Shown here piece by piece: positions 35,901-48,242 of a DNA stretch of 64,000 nt. Below the pieces are notes generated by a model. It saw only the letters and a list, made by a program, of their open reading frames with translations. It ran no database searches and was not told where the DNA came from. This DNA comes from Adineta steineri (lineage: Eukaryota; Rotifera; Eurotatoria; Adinetida; Adinetidae), in the NCBI GenBank assembly GCA_905250115.1, contig CAJNOI010000173.1, positions 1 through 64,000 on the forward strand. Direction: 5' to 3'. A program made the position numbers and the translations under genes. Position 1 is the first letter of the stretch; every line of letters begins with the position of its first letter.

Positions 35901-37662
35901 TTTCACCTAATCTTGGTAAACGTGTTGTAGGAAAAACATGTGGAAAATTTGGAAATATACGTGGACTACGTTCTTGTCCAAATGTTGAACGAACATCTAA
36001 TTCTGTTCCTTCACTTGTTTGTGATGGTAAATAACGAAGACGAGTATTTTCAGATTGAACAGCACAATAATATTTTCCTGAATCACCATCTGTTACACGT
36101 GAAAAATATAAATTTCCATTTCGAGATATAAAACGTTCAGCGGTTTGTTGTACTTTTTGATTTATAGCACCTTTAAACCAAGCATAATTAAGCTAGAAAA
36201 TAAAATAGAATATTAAAAATAAAAAATTATCAATTATATACATCTCCAGTATTTGTATTTTTATATAAACAATCAATAATTGCATCACGATGACCATCTG
36301 CAATAACTTTTGGTCGTTCACGTTTTTCAAATTGACCCAATGCTAAACATCAATTTATTACTATTTCATTTTTCATATCAATATATACATACTTATTTCA
36401 CGTAAATATACACGATTACTAATAGCTGTACCAAAGATATTACTAGCTTTACAAAAATATGTTCCACTATCATCACTAGTTGGATTATTAATCTAAATAT
36501 ACAATGAATAAATTACTTTTTTTTAAAAACCAAATTTTTACCATTAAATTTCCACCATGTTGAAAATATCGTGGATCATTTAAATTAACAAAGACTGCTT
36601 CAGATATAATACCACTAGTCATTCGAAACCAACTAAAATAAAACAGATCATTATATTTTGAATTATTCTATTATATACATACTAATAATCAGAAACTGGA
36701 TAAGCATCAGCTCGACATGTTAATGTTACAACAATAGCTAATGATAATTTACTAATACCAAATGTACTACCACCACCCAGTGTTATTTGATCGATTCGAC
36801 CAAATTCTTGATCTTGAGGTTGTTCATAAAATTTCGGTGCACGAGGAACAAAACGTTGTTCAATATTTGATGGAAGACCATATTCTTAAAAAGAAAATAG
36901 AATCAAATAGTATTCACATATATTTCATCATACCAATGCCTCGATAACTAGTCATAACACCATAGGTATCTCGTATAGGAACTTCACAAATAAATGGTAA
37001 AACTTCCGCCGGTGCTATATCATATGGTAACCAACCCCATTGTCCGCCTATATATATATAGATAATTAAATCAGATAATATAAAATCAAAAAAAATAATC
37101 TTATACTTTGATAAGCATAGACAAGATATGAACGTATTCGTTGTTCTTGTTCAGTACGTGGTAACCATCCTTGATCAAATTGTAAATTTATTAAACCTGT
37201 TGATTTTGCCCATTGCCAAAATGGTCCATTACGTCGACCACTTGTAATCCAACGTTGTGTTGAAGGATCATGTACATTTAACCAATCTTGTACAAATAAA
37301 TGTTCGGGTAATGATTCAACACTCAAAAGACTTGTCTATAGAAAAAAGTTTTAGTAGTTGAAGAAAAAAAAACAATATTGAATTAATTCAACGGACCTGA
37401 CATAGAGCAATAGCATTGTCATAATTTGCTTTTGGATAACGAACAAAGCGATAGCAAGAAGCCGTACCGGTAAATTCTTTCCAACCATATGGACATTCTT
37501 TTTATGGTTAAAAAACAAACAATACATAACAATTAAGAAAGTTTATCACATGCATAAAGCATTTTAGTATGTTAATTAATAGATTTTTGACTTACCGAGT
37601 ACTTGTCCAGAAGTAAATGACTGAAGAAAAATGAGAAATAAAGAGATGAAATGTAAAATCAT
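32928..37662 (-). CDS. Cont: Contactin-family GPI-anchored cell adhesion protein
   Basis: Fifteen exons from 37662 down to TAG at 32928 join in frame to 1,265 residues: 37662-37596, 37497-37397, 37335-37107, 37047-36934, 36884-36683, 36632-36542, 36492-36393, 36342-36242, 36192-35163, 34971-34101, 34050-33827, 33774-33419, 33364-33184, 33123-33100 and 33034-32928. A signal peptide (ILHFISLFLIFLQSF) leads into a C-type-lectin domain (about 24-165: CPYGWKEFTGTASCYRF...W...FICEV). About six Ig domains follow (Cys pairs such as IDCLYK...YYC, IECIAEGYP...YRC, WYCEAYP...YQC, IVCNPEGAP...YSC) to about residue 800, then four FN3 domains. The last residues are hydrophobic (MTIAFILLICSWIL), as in a GPI signal. 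CLECT-Ig6-FN3x4-GPI is the layout of invertebrate contactin, a septate-junction and neuronal adhesion protein. Confidence 0.9.
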
Positions 37663-38757
37663 CTAAAATATTGATTGAAATACTGCTCAAAGTATAAAAA
37701 AACAACAGTTTCAATTTTCAATGTTCATTCTTATTTCAAACTATCAATGACCTTGTTCGTTTTATTTGTTCTGTTTGAAAGGACACCATAGGTGAGGTGA
37801 GAAAGGTATAGGTTGGATGAATTCATTCTATTTGATAAGAGTAATGATCAATAGAGGGCGTTCATACCTGCTCATCTATGCCATTGTTAAATGAACTTAT
37901 TCACAACATAAACAGAAAAATAGTTTCTATTCAATAAGAACGACTATCACGATTGACTAAAATTTTTATTACTGGTAACCATCATCCGTTTATTAAAAGA
38001 TTGTACAACTATACATTTACATAAATATATTTGCCCTTCATAGAACAATGTATAGGAATACTTTTTTATATTTGACAAACAGATAATATACAACAGTGTT
38101 TTTTTATGTTATAGAGTTTTGTTTTATGTAATTTATAATATATTTTTTTTTGAATAAATTTGCTAATAAAAGTTATAATTTTATTTTTATCTAATACAAG
38201 AAAATAAAAAAAAAACAATTCATCATCAGTAGACGAAAGACATGATAAAACTATTGTTTAGATGTACTGCTCTATTCGACTTCTGCTCTTTTCTAAATAT
38301 CAATAATTGAGTATTGATTATCAGAGATTAGTCTTAATTTCTAGTCGATCGAAATTGAGTAAAAGACTGTTTTTTTTCTTTCGTCTGTTGACTTTCGCTT
38401 ATATTCATACAAGTTTACATCAACCTCTATTAATCTTTAACATCGACTACTATGTTATTTGATCAATTGTAACAGACAACATTTTATCGACGAGAAAAAA
38501 AATCAATACAGACAATATTCTTTCTTGTTTGTATATATGTATATAGGAAAGAAACAAAATTAATTGATCATACGTGCGTACTCTAATGATTTGTTAGTTA
38601 ATAGGTGTGGTTTTATTGATTGAACGGATTAATAGAGCAAGAGAAACATACGACATCAACTATTCAACATAGAATAAAAAAACAATGACTATTCTTACAC
38701 GTTTTCTTTTTCAACAACTTTAATTGTTTAATTCATTACAGTTTTATTAATATCAAA
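37663..38757. other. Divergent intergenic region
   Basis: Between the contactin and myosin starts, which point away from each other, so it should hold both promoters. AT-rich with poly-T runs. A run of pyrimidines just before 38758 (CGTTTTCTTTTTCAACAAC) precedes the myosin start. No gene. Confidence 0.45.
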
Positions 38758-41700
38758 ATGCCACATTTACTTCATCATCCCCCTCCTCCTCCACCACCTT
38801 CAATTCCACCACCACCACTACCAGAATCCTTATTACCTATTCCACCTATTCCACCTCGTACACGTTCACGTGCATCATCACAACAACAAACAATTATATT
38901 AACATCGAATCAGAAACAGCAACCAAGTTTTTTTCGACTTGATGAATTACCATCACCTGATCGTGAATGGCAATTATTTGAGAATATTGGTGATGGAACT
39001 TATGGCGAAGTATTTCGTGTAATTAAAAAAAAATTGTTTTTCTTCTGTTAATACTCTTTTTTTTTGCTTTAAACTATCTCTAGGCAAAAAATATTCGTAA
39101 TCCAGATTTTAGTGCTGCTGTTAAAATTATGCATCCAACCAATGAAGTTCTAGAAGAAATTGAACAAGAATATCGTGTACTTCTTCAACTTTCTAATCAT
39201 GAAAATCTTTGTCGTTTTTATGGTGCTTATTTAAAACGTGCACCACCTCCACCACCACCTCCTCCACGAAATCCTATTACATCTCCTACAACACCTCGGG
39301 ATAAAACAAATCTTCTTTCTGTAGAAACAAATTCAATAAATAATTTCAGTAATTCAATACCAGCGTGTCAACTTGATCAATTATGGTTAGTTATGGAATT
39401 ATGTACAAGTGGTAGTGTAACAGATTTAGCTAAATCAATGCTTAAAGCAAATCAACGTCTTGATGAATCAATTATTGCTTATATTATACGTGAAACATTG
39501 AAAGCTTTATATCATCTTCATTCAAATAATGTTGTTCATCGTGATGTTAAAGGTCATAATATATTAATTACAGGTGATGGTCATATAAAATTAATTGATT
39601 TTGGTGTTAGTGCTTATCTTAATCCAACGAAAGGACGACGAAGTACTTCTGTTGGTACACCATTTTTTATGGCACCTGAAGTTATTGTTTGTGAACGACA
39701 AATGGATTGTGATTATGATACACGTGCAGATGTTTGGTCAACAGGAATAACAGCCATTGAAATAGCCGAAGGTAGAATACAATGTTTTTGAATGATATCA
39801 AAGAAAGTCTATATAGTTTTTTTTTAATATTTTATAGGTGAACCACCACTTGCTGAAATGCATCCTATGCGTGCACTTGTTTCTATTCCTCGAAATCCAC
39901 CACCACGTTTACGTCAACCACATGACTGGTCAAATGAATTTAATGACTTTATTCGTCGATGTTTAATTAAAGATTTTGAAATTCGACCCACTGTTGCACA
40001 TATGTTAAATCATCCATTTCTTACACAAATACCTATTGATGATATTGAAGCACGTCATTCAATTGTACAAATTGTTCAACGTTATAAACGTTGTTATGAT
40101 TTATGTGTAAAAAAAACAAGTCGTGAAACATGTGGAATTAAAAATGGACATATACGAGGAAAATCTGAAACTTGTTCATCAATTGCGATTGAAGCTGCTG
40201 CTGCTGCTGCTGCAACAACAAATATATCTTCAAATGAACCAAGTATACAACCATCGAAACGAATGTTACAAGTAATTAGTAAACCAACTGAAAGTCATAA
40301 ACGACCAGCACCTCCACCGCCACCACCCGTAAGTTTAAATGAAAATGGACATCATAATTCAAACTGTAAAACAAAACGAAAATCTCAAATACGACAACAA
40401 CAAAAACAAATACAAAATGATAACCAAACAACGCAATTTTATTTATATGAAAAAAATTCCGAAGATATACCTGTATGTCATCCATCGTTAACAAAAAAAT
40501 CCGAACATAAACATTTTTATAATTCAACATATGATTCAGTTTATCCAAATAATTCAATAACAACAGATGATTTAGCACAATTAGAAACTTTTGATGAACA
40601 ATCAATCATGACTCATATGTATAATCGATTTTTATCAAATCAAATTTATACATATATTGGTGATATTCTTGTTGTAAGTTTAAAATCTTAAGAATATGAG
40701 TCTACAATAGAGAGTTTAGTATCTTTTTCTGCTCTTGTAGACTGAGAGTGCTAGATACTAGTTAAATAAAATCGGGTTCGGGAAAATCATTCAACGACAG
40801 TAACTAAACATAGCAATGTTCTATTTTCGATCTTAAGTGTAGAACTAGTACTGGTTTTTTTTATTATTCTTAAAGTTCTTCACCGTCATCAGACAGTATG
40901 ATAATAATTGATCATAATATTTCATTTCTTTTCTTCTATCACTCTGTATTTAGTAGAAAAGAATATGTTTGTTGCGATATAAGAACTATTACATAAGAGC
41001 CATGAATAATCCTACTCGATACAATATTATTAATACTACTATGACTAAAAGAATTTCATACAAATCCGAGATTATAATTGAATACTTCTTTCTATCAATA
41101 GATCATGAATCTTATGAAAAAAGTTGACTAATTGTTTATATTTTAAGGCTATAAATCCATTTCGATCATTACCTATCTATGGTGAAGATGCAATGATTCG
41201 TTATCGTGGAAGTATCAAAAGTGAACAACCACCACATATTTATGCATTAGCTAATTTTACTTATCAAGCTATGTTACATGATTTAGAAAATCAATTTATT
41301 GTTATATCAGGTGAAAGTGGTTCAGGTAAAACTCATTCAGCTAATTTTCTTGTTAAACAATTAACATTTCTTGGCAATGCACCAAATAAAAGTTTACAAG
41401 AAAAAATTCTTCAAATTAATCCATTAATTGAAGGTTTTGGTAATGCTCGAACAAAAATTAATGATAATTCATCACGTTTTGGTAAATATCTTGAAATGTT
41501 ATTTACTAAACAAGGACATGTTACAGGTGCACGTTTATCAGAATATTTATTAGAAAAAACTCGTGTGGTTAATCAAGGACATGCGGAGAGAAATTTTCAT
41601 ATATTTTATTATTTATTTCATGGTTTAGCATCATCAATACCAAATGATAAACAAGCTTTTTATCTAGTTAAAAATCAAACATATCGATATTTAAAAATTG

Positions 41701-43526
41701 ATCGAGAAGATGAACATTATTTATCAGAAAATTTTAAAGAAAAATTTCATACAATTGAAAAATGTTTTCAAATTATTGGTTTTCAATTCGATGAAATACA
41801 ATCAATTTATAGAATTTTAGCTGGACTTTTACATTTAGGAAATATTAATTTTCATCAAAATGAAGGAAATTTTATTGATGGAAAAACATGTTTATCAGAT
41901 AAATATTTATTAAATATTATTTGTGAATTATTTGGTTTGGATTTAGCGGAATTTGAATTAGCGCTAACAACATGTAATATTGTTACACGTGGTGAAACTA
42001 TTCAACGTTCAACAACATTACAAGAATCACAATCGACAAGAGATGCAATGGCAAAAGCTCGTAAGTTTCTTATTATTATACAGTAATAGATAATGTAATC
42101 AAATAAATGTGGAAACTTCGGATTTTATCCGAGAGTTATGTGTACTGCAAAAAGTGTATATGGATATCATAGGGAAATATTAGTATATTTGCAATAACTC
42201 GGGAATAATCCGGCTAATTAGGCTCATCTTCGAACTCGGCCGACATCTTGATGAGACTGAATTGTGTACAGAGTTTCATGAAAACCTCCCTCTCCTTGCG
42301 AAAGTTATCATGTAAACGACCAGACACATTGATCGATTCTAGTAGTGTACTCACTTTTTGAGTACATAAAAATAAAAAATAATCACGCTACGGGAAGTCT
42401 TCTGACTAATTGTATAAATAACCAGTTAATTATTTTGGTTTTAGCGAAGAACACATTAGTCAGTGTTTTATCCAGCGGGTGGGCGCCGCTCACCCTAGAT
42501 TTCGATTCGCCCATCCGAGAAATGAAATCTAGATAAAACACTGATATTAGCTGTAGTAATCGATATAAATTGACTTAATGTAAAATTATAGGTCCTTGAG
42601 ATTAGAAGCAACAGGAATATCGACAAGGGAGAAAAAGCGATATTTCCGTACTTCCATTGTACTCCCATTGTACTCCTATCGTACTCCCCTGTACTTCCAT
42701 CGTACTTCAAAACAGTTTTGAAGTAGATGAAGTCTCACTTTTCCCCCTTTGAATATCGATCATGTCTAGGACATTAGTAAATTCGGCGTTTTTAGTGCTC
42801 CGGTGCACACTATGTCTGTATAGCCAGTGTCACAGTAAATCGAAACTACTCATCCCTAATTCATTTTCTGATTTTATATAGATAGGTAAAATTTTATTGA
42901 ATATATTTTAGTTTACAATCGTTTATTTTCTTGGATTGTTAATCGAATTTCTGCACTTCTTGCACCATCAACAAACATATCAAAAAATCAATTTGATCCA
43001 ATTAAAGATGACGAATCAAGTAGACAATCTTATTCATATAATAATTATAATACAAATAATAATAATAATAATAATCAAGAAGATCAAAGTGAAAATGAAG
43101 CTGATGAAAACCTCGATGAAGAATATCATACAAATAATCCCAATATAACAATGGTTGCTTCATTTCCTCCACCCACAATTATGTGTGCAATGCGTCGTAC
43201 ATTGGATTATCTTGATATGACACCATCATCATCATCATTTTTACTTCAATTACAACAATCGGAAGATGGTAATGATGATCATTATTACGATGACGATGAT
43301 GATGATGATTTATTAAATGTAAACAATAATAATAATAATAACAATAATACGAGTAATACTCCTTCGCCACCACCATCAACATCATCCGTTGTTTCAAATC
43401 AAAATAAATCAAAATTAATTAATGATTTAAATAATAAACCAGTTCAAAATTTAATTGATAATTGGACAAAGGCAGTTGCTGCATCATCAAATTGGATATC
43501 TCCAATTGATAATAAACATTTTCGAC
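38758..43526 (+). CDS. Class III myosin (protein kinase plus myosin motor), 3' end missing
   Basis: Exons 38758-39018, 39084-39771, 39838-40673, 41148-42060 and 42912-43526 read in one frame for about 1,104 codons, then enter an assembly gap. After a proline-rich N-terminus there is an STE20-type kinase: [32 protein letters not shown] and [10 protein letters not shown] proline-rich insert sits in the N-lobe. A linker leads to the motor: [13 protein letters not shown]-loop GESGSGKT, switch [11 protein letters not shown], and [14 protein letters not shown]. The pairing of kinase and motor is diagnostic of class III (NINAC/MYO3), which acts in actin protrusions and photoreceptors. After NRIS the exon encodes about 190 residues of Asn/Asp/Ser-rich low complexity where switch II (DIFGFE) would be expected. 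Switch II, the rest of the motor and the IQ motifs are not in the window. The 851-bp intron at 42061 carries repeats. Confidence 0.85.
42103..42160. repeat. Dispersed repeat shared with the foldback element
   Basis: GGAAACTTCGGATTTTATCC and the following CGAGAGTTATGTGTACTGCA match 11065-11122 with few changes over about 58 bp. It contains the small hairpin CGGATTTTATCCG. It lies just inside the fourth myosin intron. Confidence 0.7.
42448..42555. mobile_element. MITE-like foldback in a myosin intron
   Basis: TCAGTGTTTTATC (42460-42472) is repeated in inverse as GATAAAACACTGA (42532-42544). Inside lie GGGTGGGCG/CGCCCATCC and CTAGATTT/AAATCTAG as further inverted pairs, so nearly the whole 85 bp folds on itself. 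No coding capacity and no certain target-site duplication. Confidence 0.6.
42648..42712. repeat. Short tandem repeat, unit about 11-12 bp
   Basis: Five or six copies of a unit near GTACTCCCATT/GTACTTCCATC follow each other in the myosin intron, close to the foldback element. Confidence 0.65.
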
Positions 43527-43626
43527 NNNNNNNNNNNNNNNNNNNNNNNNNNNNNNNNNNNNNNNNNNNNNNNNNNNNNNNNNNNNNNNNNNNNNNNNNN
43601 NNNNNNNNNNNNNNNNNNNNNNNNNN
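43527..43626. other. Assembly gap (100 N)
   Basis: Exactly 100 N, the usual placeholder for a gap of unknown length. A myosin exon enters it on the left. A different gene leaves it on the right. Confidence 0.98.
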
Positions 43627-43627
43627 T

Positions 43628-43936
43628 GATTATCTTGGTTCTAATTCATGTGTATTTATGCAAGGTAAATTATTAAATATTTATTTTATATAATCATATA
43701 TATATTACTTTTTTGTAGGTTGTCGTATTGTTCATGAAGTAACAGGTATTGAATCTTGTGCAGAACCTCGAATTACTGTTGTTAATTCTTATATGTCGTC
43801 GAATCCATTTGTTGTTGATCATACACGATATGATACATTTCGAAAAGAAAAAACAGATGCATTAGAATTTGCAATGCATAAAATGTGGCGCTCATATTCA
43901 CAAATACATGATCTTGGATCGGGTAAACCATCTTGA
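43628..43936 (+). CDS. 3' end of a 2OG-Fe(II)-oxygenase-like gene
   Basis: After the gap, exon end 43628-43664 and exon 43719-43936 (54-bp phase-1 intron) give the last 84 or so residues of a protein unlike myosin. DYLGSNSCVFMQG, CRIVHEVTGI and EPRITVVNSYMSSNPFVVD resemble the C-terminal strands of 2-oxoglutarate/Fe(II) oxygenases, where the His of VHEV would be the distal iron ligand and the Arg of PRIT would bind 2OG. This is from memory of family patterns, not a search. The 5' part lies in the gap or elsewhere. The stop codon (43934-43936) is the first bases of palindrome P8, so the natural C-terminus may be lost. Confidence 0.55.
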
Positions 43937-43979
43937 GGGTGTGGGTGTGAGGCATGAATAGACGAAGACACCCACACCA
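43934..43979. repeat. Telomere-like imperfect palindrome P8
   Basis: TGAGGGTGTGGGTGTGAGG on the left and ACACCCACACC on the right. It begins at the stop codon of the oxygenase-like fragment. Confidence 0.8.
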
Positions 43980-44229
43980 TTGCATGTATTGCATAGTAGG
44001 AAACAATGTGCACTGATGAATTAGTTGATGAATGTACTAAAAGAATCGAGCACAAAAACATTTTTCTCCGTCCCCTGCTTACATTCTAAACAGTGATTAA
44101 AATATATTTTATTTTTAAAATTGTTGTTCATTAGGATAAAAAACATAAGTAAACTAAGGATGTCAAATGTTAAACAACTGCAATTGTTGTTAAAGAATAA
44201 GAATTTTGATAGATAATAATGGTATGTTT

Positions 44230-44721
44230 TTATAAACTCCATGCTCCAGATCCTCCGTTGACTTTGCCTTCAATATTTTTTGTTTTCCATCCTCCATAAA
44301 AGTCACCTGGTTGTGCTTCAACCTTCTCTTCATTGACATAGCAATCCCATGGTCCAACATAAAAACTAAAATAATCTTTTACATCGCCATACTTTCCATT
44401 AGTTCCACTTGGATTACCATATGACCATATTCGTGAAGTTACAACCGGCTGACCATCAGGTGGATTGAAGTCATAATATGATGCTAAACCTTTATATTCG
44501 CAGTACGTTGATTTGGTGTTATGTTTGAGATATTCTTGTTTGACATCGTTCGGAGGAATATAATATGTCGGAGGATGACCTGTTTCCAAGATGCGTAATG
44601 CACTGGTGGTATCAGCCAGTACCACATCGTTATAGATAACTCTAAGATGTGCTTGGACTGGTTCAATGGCAGGTGGACGTGGATAATCCCAGACATTTTC
44701 TTTAGGAAGATTGCTGACCAT
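44230..44721 (-). CDS. DUF427 domain protein
   Basis: A single exon of 163 residues. The pattern WDYPRPPAIEPVQAHLRVIY, then ILETGHPPTYYIPPNDV, then STYCEYKGLASYYDF and FYVGPWDCYVNEEKVEAQPG is that of the DUF427 family (Pfam PF04248): a small beta-barrel protein common in bacteria and fungi and of unknown biochemical role. No signal peptide or membrane segment, so cytosolic. The length fits a one-domain family member with a short extra C-terminus (GDFYGGW). The absence of introns beside intron-rich genes, and the bacterial/fungal spread of the family, make horizontal transfer plausible; bdelloids hold many such genes. The start is the ATG after a polar leader. Confidence 0.8.
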   Translation of the reverse strand: MVSNLPKENVWDYPRPPAIEPVQAHLRVIYNDVVLADTTSALRILETGHPPTYYIPPNDVKQEYLKHNTKSTYCEYKGLASYYDFNPPDGQPVVTSRIWSYGNPSGTNGKYGDVKDYFSFYVGPWDCYVNEEKVEAQPGDFYGGWKTKNIEGKVNGGSGAWSL

Positions 44722-47700
44722 ACTTGCAATTCTGAAGAAGAAGAAGAAGAAGAAAAAGAAACTGTTTTGAAAGAAATGAGAAATTATGATATTTTCCCGA
44801 TTAACTTACTTCTGAATAAAATTTAAAATTTTCTTTATTAATATAAAGTATAAATCCACCGATCTTGAATTATATCATATAGCACAATAAAGTTTCTATC
44901 TATGAAAAAGATAGTATATCCAGACAACCTATATTAGATAATAAACAGACTACAATATAAAAAATGATACATCTTATTTGTCACTTCTAAAAGAAACTTG
45001 GCTAGCAAAAAGTGGCTCCTCAAAGTGCTAAAACACTAAGTGAAATCAAAATAAGACCAAAGATGATTTTCTGCTTACTCTTCTAGTGTTAAAATATTTA
45101 TTTCCGCAATGGTAATCTCATCTCCAAGTTTTTTGTCAGAAAATTTGATTTGTCGAATGTAGACACAACCAATTTAAGAATCAACAGCCTTTTTTTTATT
45201 TTCAGATAAAAGAACTTGTCAAACAGTCTAAGGGACCCGAAGAATCCTCTCGGTGTATGTTACTTGTATAGTGACTTACAAGGGAAAAAAAGTTGTTATG
45301 AAATAAACTCATTTTTATAGATGAGAAAAATATAGAAGCAACAGTAACACTAGGGGAAGGCGAGAAAAGACTGGATGCAGATCTATGATATTTTTCAGTA
45401 AGTATTGTGTTCCAACACAGAGAATAATTTATCTTTCTTTCTACCGTAGTTTTTACATTTTCATTTCAGTTGAATAATCAAAAATAATTGCTAGGAATAT
45501 ATTTTTTTTATTTGACTCTTCTGTATCAATTAGCGATGGATAAAAAAACGCGGATTATAAATAGAATATCAAATAAACTATTCTGTTCAATGTCGTTCAT
45601 TCGAAAAAATATCACTCTAGAAAACAGAAACTTAAAAAAAATTATAAAATGGAAAACTCTGACACTCATAGTTACTTTAATTTTCAATAATAGTTTCGAA
45701 CGTTTTAAAATAGACTTTCAAATTCTATGAAAATATATTCATCTTGCAGAATATCACTGAGTTTGATTTGAAGAGTTCGAAGGAGGGATGTTTCCCTTTC
45801 TTGTTATTTCTTCATCTTAATCATTATAGATAATTTCTCCCTCGTTAGTTTTTCTTTTCTCTCAAAGAGATACATGTGTTTCAACGGATTAGCGACAGGA
45901 TAAAAAAATTTTTTTAAGACATCTTATCTAATCCAAAAGGAAAATAGAAGTGTATGAAAATTTAGTTTAATAAAGAAAAATGCCATGAGAGAAATAGTAA
46001 ATGAAAAGATGGAAAATAGTGAAATACAAAAAAGCAGGAGTCTAAAAGCTAAAGTTATATAAGACACAATCAAAGCAATAGGTACTCATGGCTTATTCAC
46101 TTCTTTTTCCCAATTATTTTAAAGTCATGATTTTTACAGTTTTCCATTGAGCGGAATAATCAAAAGTACTTTTTATTTCATTCCACTCCAGCAATTATTG
46201 TTTGATAAAAAAAGAAGATGAATAGTGGATTATACAAAGAACGTGTTTTTCTTGAAGGCTGTCTATTTTAAATGTACCATTACACAGTAGAAAAAGCAAG
46301 TAAGGAATGACGAAGCACTTTTCATGTTCACAATGATCTTTATAAAAAAAACATTTTTCAACAACAACCACAAGGTCTCGCCCAGGCACTAGAGAATATA
46401 TATCACGATGCTTTTGGAATAGACGTTCTAAAAACTATTTTTTAATCAATCTATTGAATTTGTACACATTGAAGACGGTTTTCATTGATCATGTACGATC
46501 GGAAACACATCGTTGCATTTGAAAAATGGTTATCACTCAAAGAGTTTCACCATGGAACAAACAAAATCTGGGAATAAGTCGATACAATACCAAAAATGCA
46601 CGGTAAAATCTGGATACCGACAAACTCGATACAACTACCTTGAGATTGTGGGGCAATAACAAACAAATACCGTGATCGTAACATTGTTACAGTTGCGTTT
46701 AATCTTTCTGCATTTGTTGTTTTTTATACAATGTAATTAATTTGTTCATGATTTCTTTTTGATACTCGAAAAATGAGATTATCCGTATTGATTATTGTGA
46801 ACTTTTAGTCAAATAAATTCATAAAAAAATATTGATATTTCTATAGCAAGTTGTTTTATGACAGTTTATTCTTCAACTGTTAATGTGAAATATAATTCCC
46901 AAATGATAAAAGATAAATACCACGAAGAATATAAAGTTTGACTGAATGTATATAACAAGAGGCTTATTTTTTGCTACAGTTCAAATCTTCACTAATCGGC
47001 ATAGAAATAGAGAGATGAGTAAACAAAGAAAAGAACAATAAACAATCTCGTCTTTGCATCACCATAACGTTTTTATTTACATACTCTGCTACCAACACAT
47101 GGTCACTGACTGTATTAATAAGAACGAAAAAAAGTGGGCGATAATAATAAAAACATATTACTGTTTTATTTTTTGTTCATTTTTCGTTAATGTATTACTT
47201 TTGTTGATCACCAATGGTCATCATATTTGCATACTTTCAGATGAAGCCAAACATGAGCGTGCGCACCATGAATCAATGCTTCTATCCAATTTCTTTTTTT
47301 TTTCGCTGCACGATTTTATGCTTTATATGCAACATACATACATTTTTTTATTTTTCAATGACAAAAAAAGAGGTTTTTGTCTTTGAAGATGTGTCAAACT
47401 ATGTAGTTCATGAACAAAAAGGATAAAAAACGAATGCATGTTGTATTCTTTTCATAGAAAATCTTCGCTGAGTACATATCAAACATTTCTAGTCGAAGGA
47501 TGGTCAGATCGTCATAAGATCTCTTCTAAAAGCTCTCATCCTGGTGCAGACTAACGTTGTCAAAAATGACAAGCAATAATATAAACCTAATTAAAATTTG
47601 CAATTTATGTTGTTGGTCAATCCATTTAAGTTATTGGAAAGTGTTCTTCTTTTTGCTTCATATTTGATGGCATTCCGTATTTTATCATCATAAAGAAAAC

Positions 47701-48242
47701 AAAACTGAGATTTTGTTAGACAGCAGTCATATATTCATACATTTGTATACAGATCACGAATTATTATAATGATTCTAATTCATACTATTTGAAAGTTATA
47801 AATAATGGAAGAGAGAAAGTGATGTATGATTAAGTCGTTTTTTTGTTTGTTGAAGAGGAAAGCACATTTCTAAAACTTCAAACTCTGCCATCTACATAAT
47901 GATCACATGCAGGCTTTCAGTGGAAACCTAATTTAAACATCTTTTACATTTCATTTCTACTCATTACTGATCAACAAACAAATTCTCAACTTATATGATT
48001 CATCAAATACTTGATCATACAAAAAACATTTTCCCCTTGTAATTATCAAATAACAAACATGACTCGACAATGTTTTTTCGCGGATTTTTTCGATGTTTGT
48101 TATTCATAGCAACATCATAAACAGTTAAAGAAAAAACATTTGAAAAGGAAGAAGAGACCGAAAAAACGCACCCATTTTGATCATTACTTCACTAGTAAAT
48201 TCTATACAATAACTTTAATTCAAACCATTCAGGCAGCAAACA
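44722..48242. other. Gene-poor region of 3.5 kb
   Basis: AT-rich with short GAA and poly-A runs and no supported gene. Open frames (45488-45730, 46195-46389, 47054-47386) lack motifs and good starts. Two stretches around 45470 and 46150 share a motif near TTGAATAATCAAAA, too short to call a repeat. Confidence 0.5.

Noticed and set aside
47054..47426. Overlapping open frames with hydrophobic runs
   Set aside because: Poly-T-rich DNA gives Phe/Leu-rich frames; no start context, splice site or motif supports a gene.
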